This document shows positions 62,534 through 64,000 of a stretch of 64,000 nt of DNA, one piece after another. The stretch spans positions 1 through 64,000 of the forward strand of contig JADJOT010000011.1 of NCBI GenBank assembly GCA_016713625.1, given 5' to 3'. Origin of the DNA: Candidatus Accumulibacter affinis (GTDB lineage: Bacteria; Pseudomonadota; Gammaproteobacteria; Burkholderiales; Rhodocyclaceae). Position 1 is the stretch's first letter. The number at the start of each line of letters is the position of its first letter. The notes under the pieces were generated by a model, which searched no databases, was not told the origin of the DNA, and saw only the letters and a program-made list of their open reading frames with translations. The translations under genes were made by a program, and so were the position numbers.

Positions 62534-63650
62534 TGTGGGCCCTCGGCAAGGTGCGTGCTCCCTTTGTTGCGAAAGCGCATTGTGGCCTCACGGACGACAT
62601 CGTTCAGGCTTCTGTGGATGGCCTGACGCCCGCGCAACCAACTGGCGTCGGAGATCTCTCCGGCCAGAGAGGCGTCGAGCAGTTGCAGCCATGCGGAACA
62701 GCCAAGTTCGCGGGCATCCTCGACCAACACGGCGAGCAGTTCGCGGGCGATCTGCCGGAGAGGGACCTGCTGCAGGCCGATCGGATCCGAGATTTGTCCA
62801 TCGAAACCATAGCGGCACGCCTGAAACTTGTTGTAGCGGGCAACATACAGATGCCGTTGGGTGTCAAGCGCGGGTCGAGTTCGCAAGAGATGGCGTACCA
62901 GGCTTTGCGCCAAGGCCGCCAGCGCCGCGGCGCGCTCCACCGTCAGTGGCGTATCGCAAACGCGGATTTCCACGGTGCCGAATTCGGGCTTCGGACGAAC
63001 ATCCCAATAGAGATCCTTGATGCTGCGAGCGATGCCACAGGCCTGCAGAAAGGAAAAGTGTTCAATGAACTCTGCCCAGTCGCGCAAGGCCGGGCATTGC
63101 CCACTCAAGGGGAAAGCCGAGACGGCGTTCAGGCGAGCGGACTGGAACAGTGTGTCTTCGCCATCGATGAACGGTGACGATGCCGACAGCGCAATGAAGA
63201 TCGGCACATAGGGTCCCAGGGCCTGCGTCATCCAGATCGCTTCGTCACCGGATGTACAGCCGACGTGAATGTGCTGGCCAAAGACCGTGAACTGCTTGGC
63301 CAGGTAGCCGTAACGGTGGTAGATCTCATCGAAGCGATCACCCGGACAAATCCGGCGCTCCGCCCAGCGATGGAAGGGGTGTGTGCCGCCGCCGCAGACG
63401 GCGATATGGTTGCGCGCGCACTGACTGACGAGCGCTTGTCGGAGGCCGACCAGATCGGCAGCAATGCCATCGACGAGTGTCCGCGGCAGGGTGCTGACCT
63501 CGATCATGCTTTCGGTGATTTCAAGCTTGATTTCACCGAAGCGGCCATCGTAGTCCATGCTGTCGAGGAGATCCGTCGCTCCACGCGTCAAGTCAAAATC
63601 GCGCACGGAAAGCAACTGCAACTCAAGCTCCCCAGGGCGAAACGGCAGAG
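62530..63650 (-). pseudogene. YbdK-type carboxylate-amine ligase (GCS2 family), N-terminus missing
   Basis: Glutamate-cysteine ligase-like ATP-grasp-free enzyme joining an amine to a carboxylate. Matches begin at GELELQLLSVRDFDLTRGA and include ITESMIEVSTLPRTL, GGGTHPFHRWAERR, FGQHIHVGC, SSPFIDGEDT and FGTVEIRVCDTP. Canonical members begin with 12-15 more residues (LGVELELQL) and have a proper start codon; none is seen here. Upstream is the end of the antiporter gene. The junction looks like a small deletion. It overlaps the serine-hydrolase gene by four bases. Confidence 0.8.
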
Positions 63651-64000
63651 AGCCGGGCCGGCAAGCTCCATGATGGCCGCCGCAAAAACGGCAATGACAG
63701 CGACGAACGGCCGATTTCCGGATAGAGTCCGGCGATTTCATAGGCCATGAAGACAGCTGTTGCCGACAGCGGCTGGATGCCGATTCCCACCAGCATCCGC
63801 TTGGGAGCGGCCAGACCACCGCCAGCCCAGGCCAGAGCAGCCACCTTGGCCACGGCCCGAACGATCAACAGGCCAATCGCCTGCAGTCCGATCAGCCAGG
63901 TGAAGTCTTGCCAGGGCAGCGAGGCGCCGACGACGACGAAGAGGATGATGGCCAGCAACCAGTGTCCTTCCGGCAGGTTGGTATAGCTGAGCGTTCTTTC
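63623..64000 (-). pseudogene. Kef-type cation/proton antiporter, C-terminal part
   Basis: Partial membrane protein running off the window end at 64000. Reads HWLLAIILFVVVGASLPW, GLQAIGLLIVRAVAKVAALA, GIGIQPLSATAVFMAYEIAGLYPEIG, then after a frame change near 63717 RPFVAVIAVFAAAIMELAGPALCRFAL before merging with the ybdK region. The last helices match the CPA2/Kef family. It exchanges monovalent cations for protons. The 3' end appears truncated. Confidence 0.72.

Noticed and set aside
1..64000. CRISPR arrays, rRNA or tRNA genes
   Set aside because: I found no regularly spaced repeats, no rRNA-like sequence and no credible tRNA cloverleaf.

Overview
This window looks like a draft of a betaproteobacterial chromosome. 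The closest fit I can suggest is a Rhodocyclales/'Candidatus Accumulibacter'-type organism. That rests on gene content and order (rpsF-priB-rpsR-rplI-dnaB, lexA-imuA-imuB, polyhydroxyalkanoate and glycogen genes, an FNR-controlled micro-oxic block), high GC and betaproteobacterial protein flavour. No rRNA or tRNA gene is visible, so the taxonomic call is an inference.

Layout. (1) 0-2 kb: a group II intron, read on the minus strand, with a reverse transcriptase broken by several frameshifts; its 5' GUGCG end and domain V are recognisable. (2) 2-11.4 kb: peroxiredoxin, a persulfide dioxygenase-rhodanese fusion, a DcuA/DcuB-type transporter, PHB depolymerase, phasin, patatin, an unknown protein with an embedded HPr-like segment, and a secreted rhodanese. 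(3) 11.4-21.8 kb: core housekeeping (macro domain, rpsF-priB-rpsR-rplI, dnaB, transglutaminase-like protein, phoH, bcp) followed by a LexA-controlled lexA-imuA-imuB block and a bacteriohemerythrin. (4) 22-28.3 kb: glycogen synthesis in pathway order (pgi, pgm, glgC, glgA). (5) 28.4-41.5 kb: DUF1015, selD, copper export (copZ, copA, TauE/SafE), hemN and fnr, a coupled hemerythrin-DUF2249-membrane protein-SirB2 operon, uspA, a retropepsin-like protease and a NUDIX hydrolase. Three FNR boxes here are placed at or near -41.5 from plausible -10 elements, so hemN, the hemerythrin operon and uspA look like one oxygen-sensing regulon.

(6) 41.5-47.0 kb: a three-level nest of mobile elements. An ISAzo13-like IS is interrupted by an IS66-like transposon that carries a DUF4338 (DruA-like) gene, which is itself interrupted by an IS4-like IS. 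Each level has recognisable inverted repeats and target duplications. (7) 47-53 kb: a cobD-like remnant, a thiolase (phaA/bktB type), a truncated Lrp/AsnC protein, ornithine cyclodeaminase and arginase, and small unknown genes. (8) 53.5-61 kb: a second mobile island with another IS66/DUF4338 element, an IS1380 remnant split by a 3.9-kb IS21-like element carrying three passenger genes, and a recombinase scrap. (9) 61.2-64 kb: a serine-hydrolase-like secreted protein, a YbdK-type carboxylate-amine ligase and the end of a Kef-type antiporter.

Many genes, both host genes and transposon genes, carry single-base frameshifts. A large share fall in short homopolymers, where restoring one base recreates a canonical protein. 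I therefore regard many of the 'pseudogenes' here as probably intact genes with consensus-length errors. Three places (cobD, the lrp-ocd junction, the antiporter-ybdK junction) instead look like real or assembly-level internal deletions.
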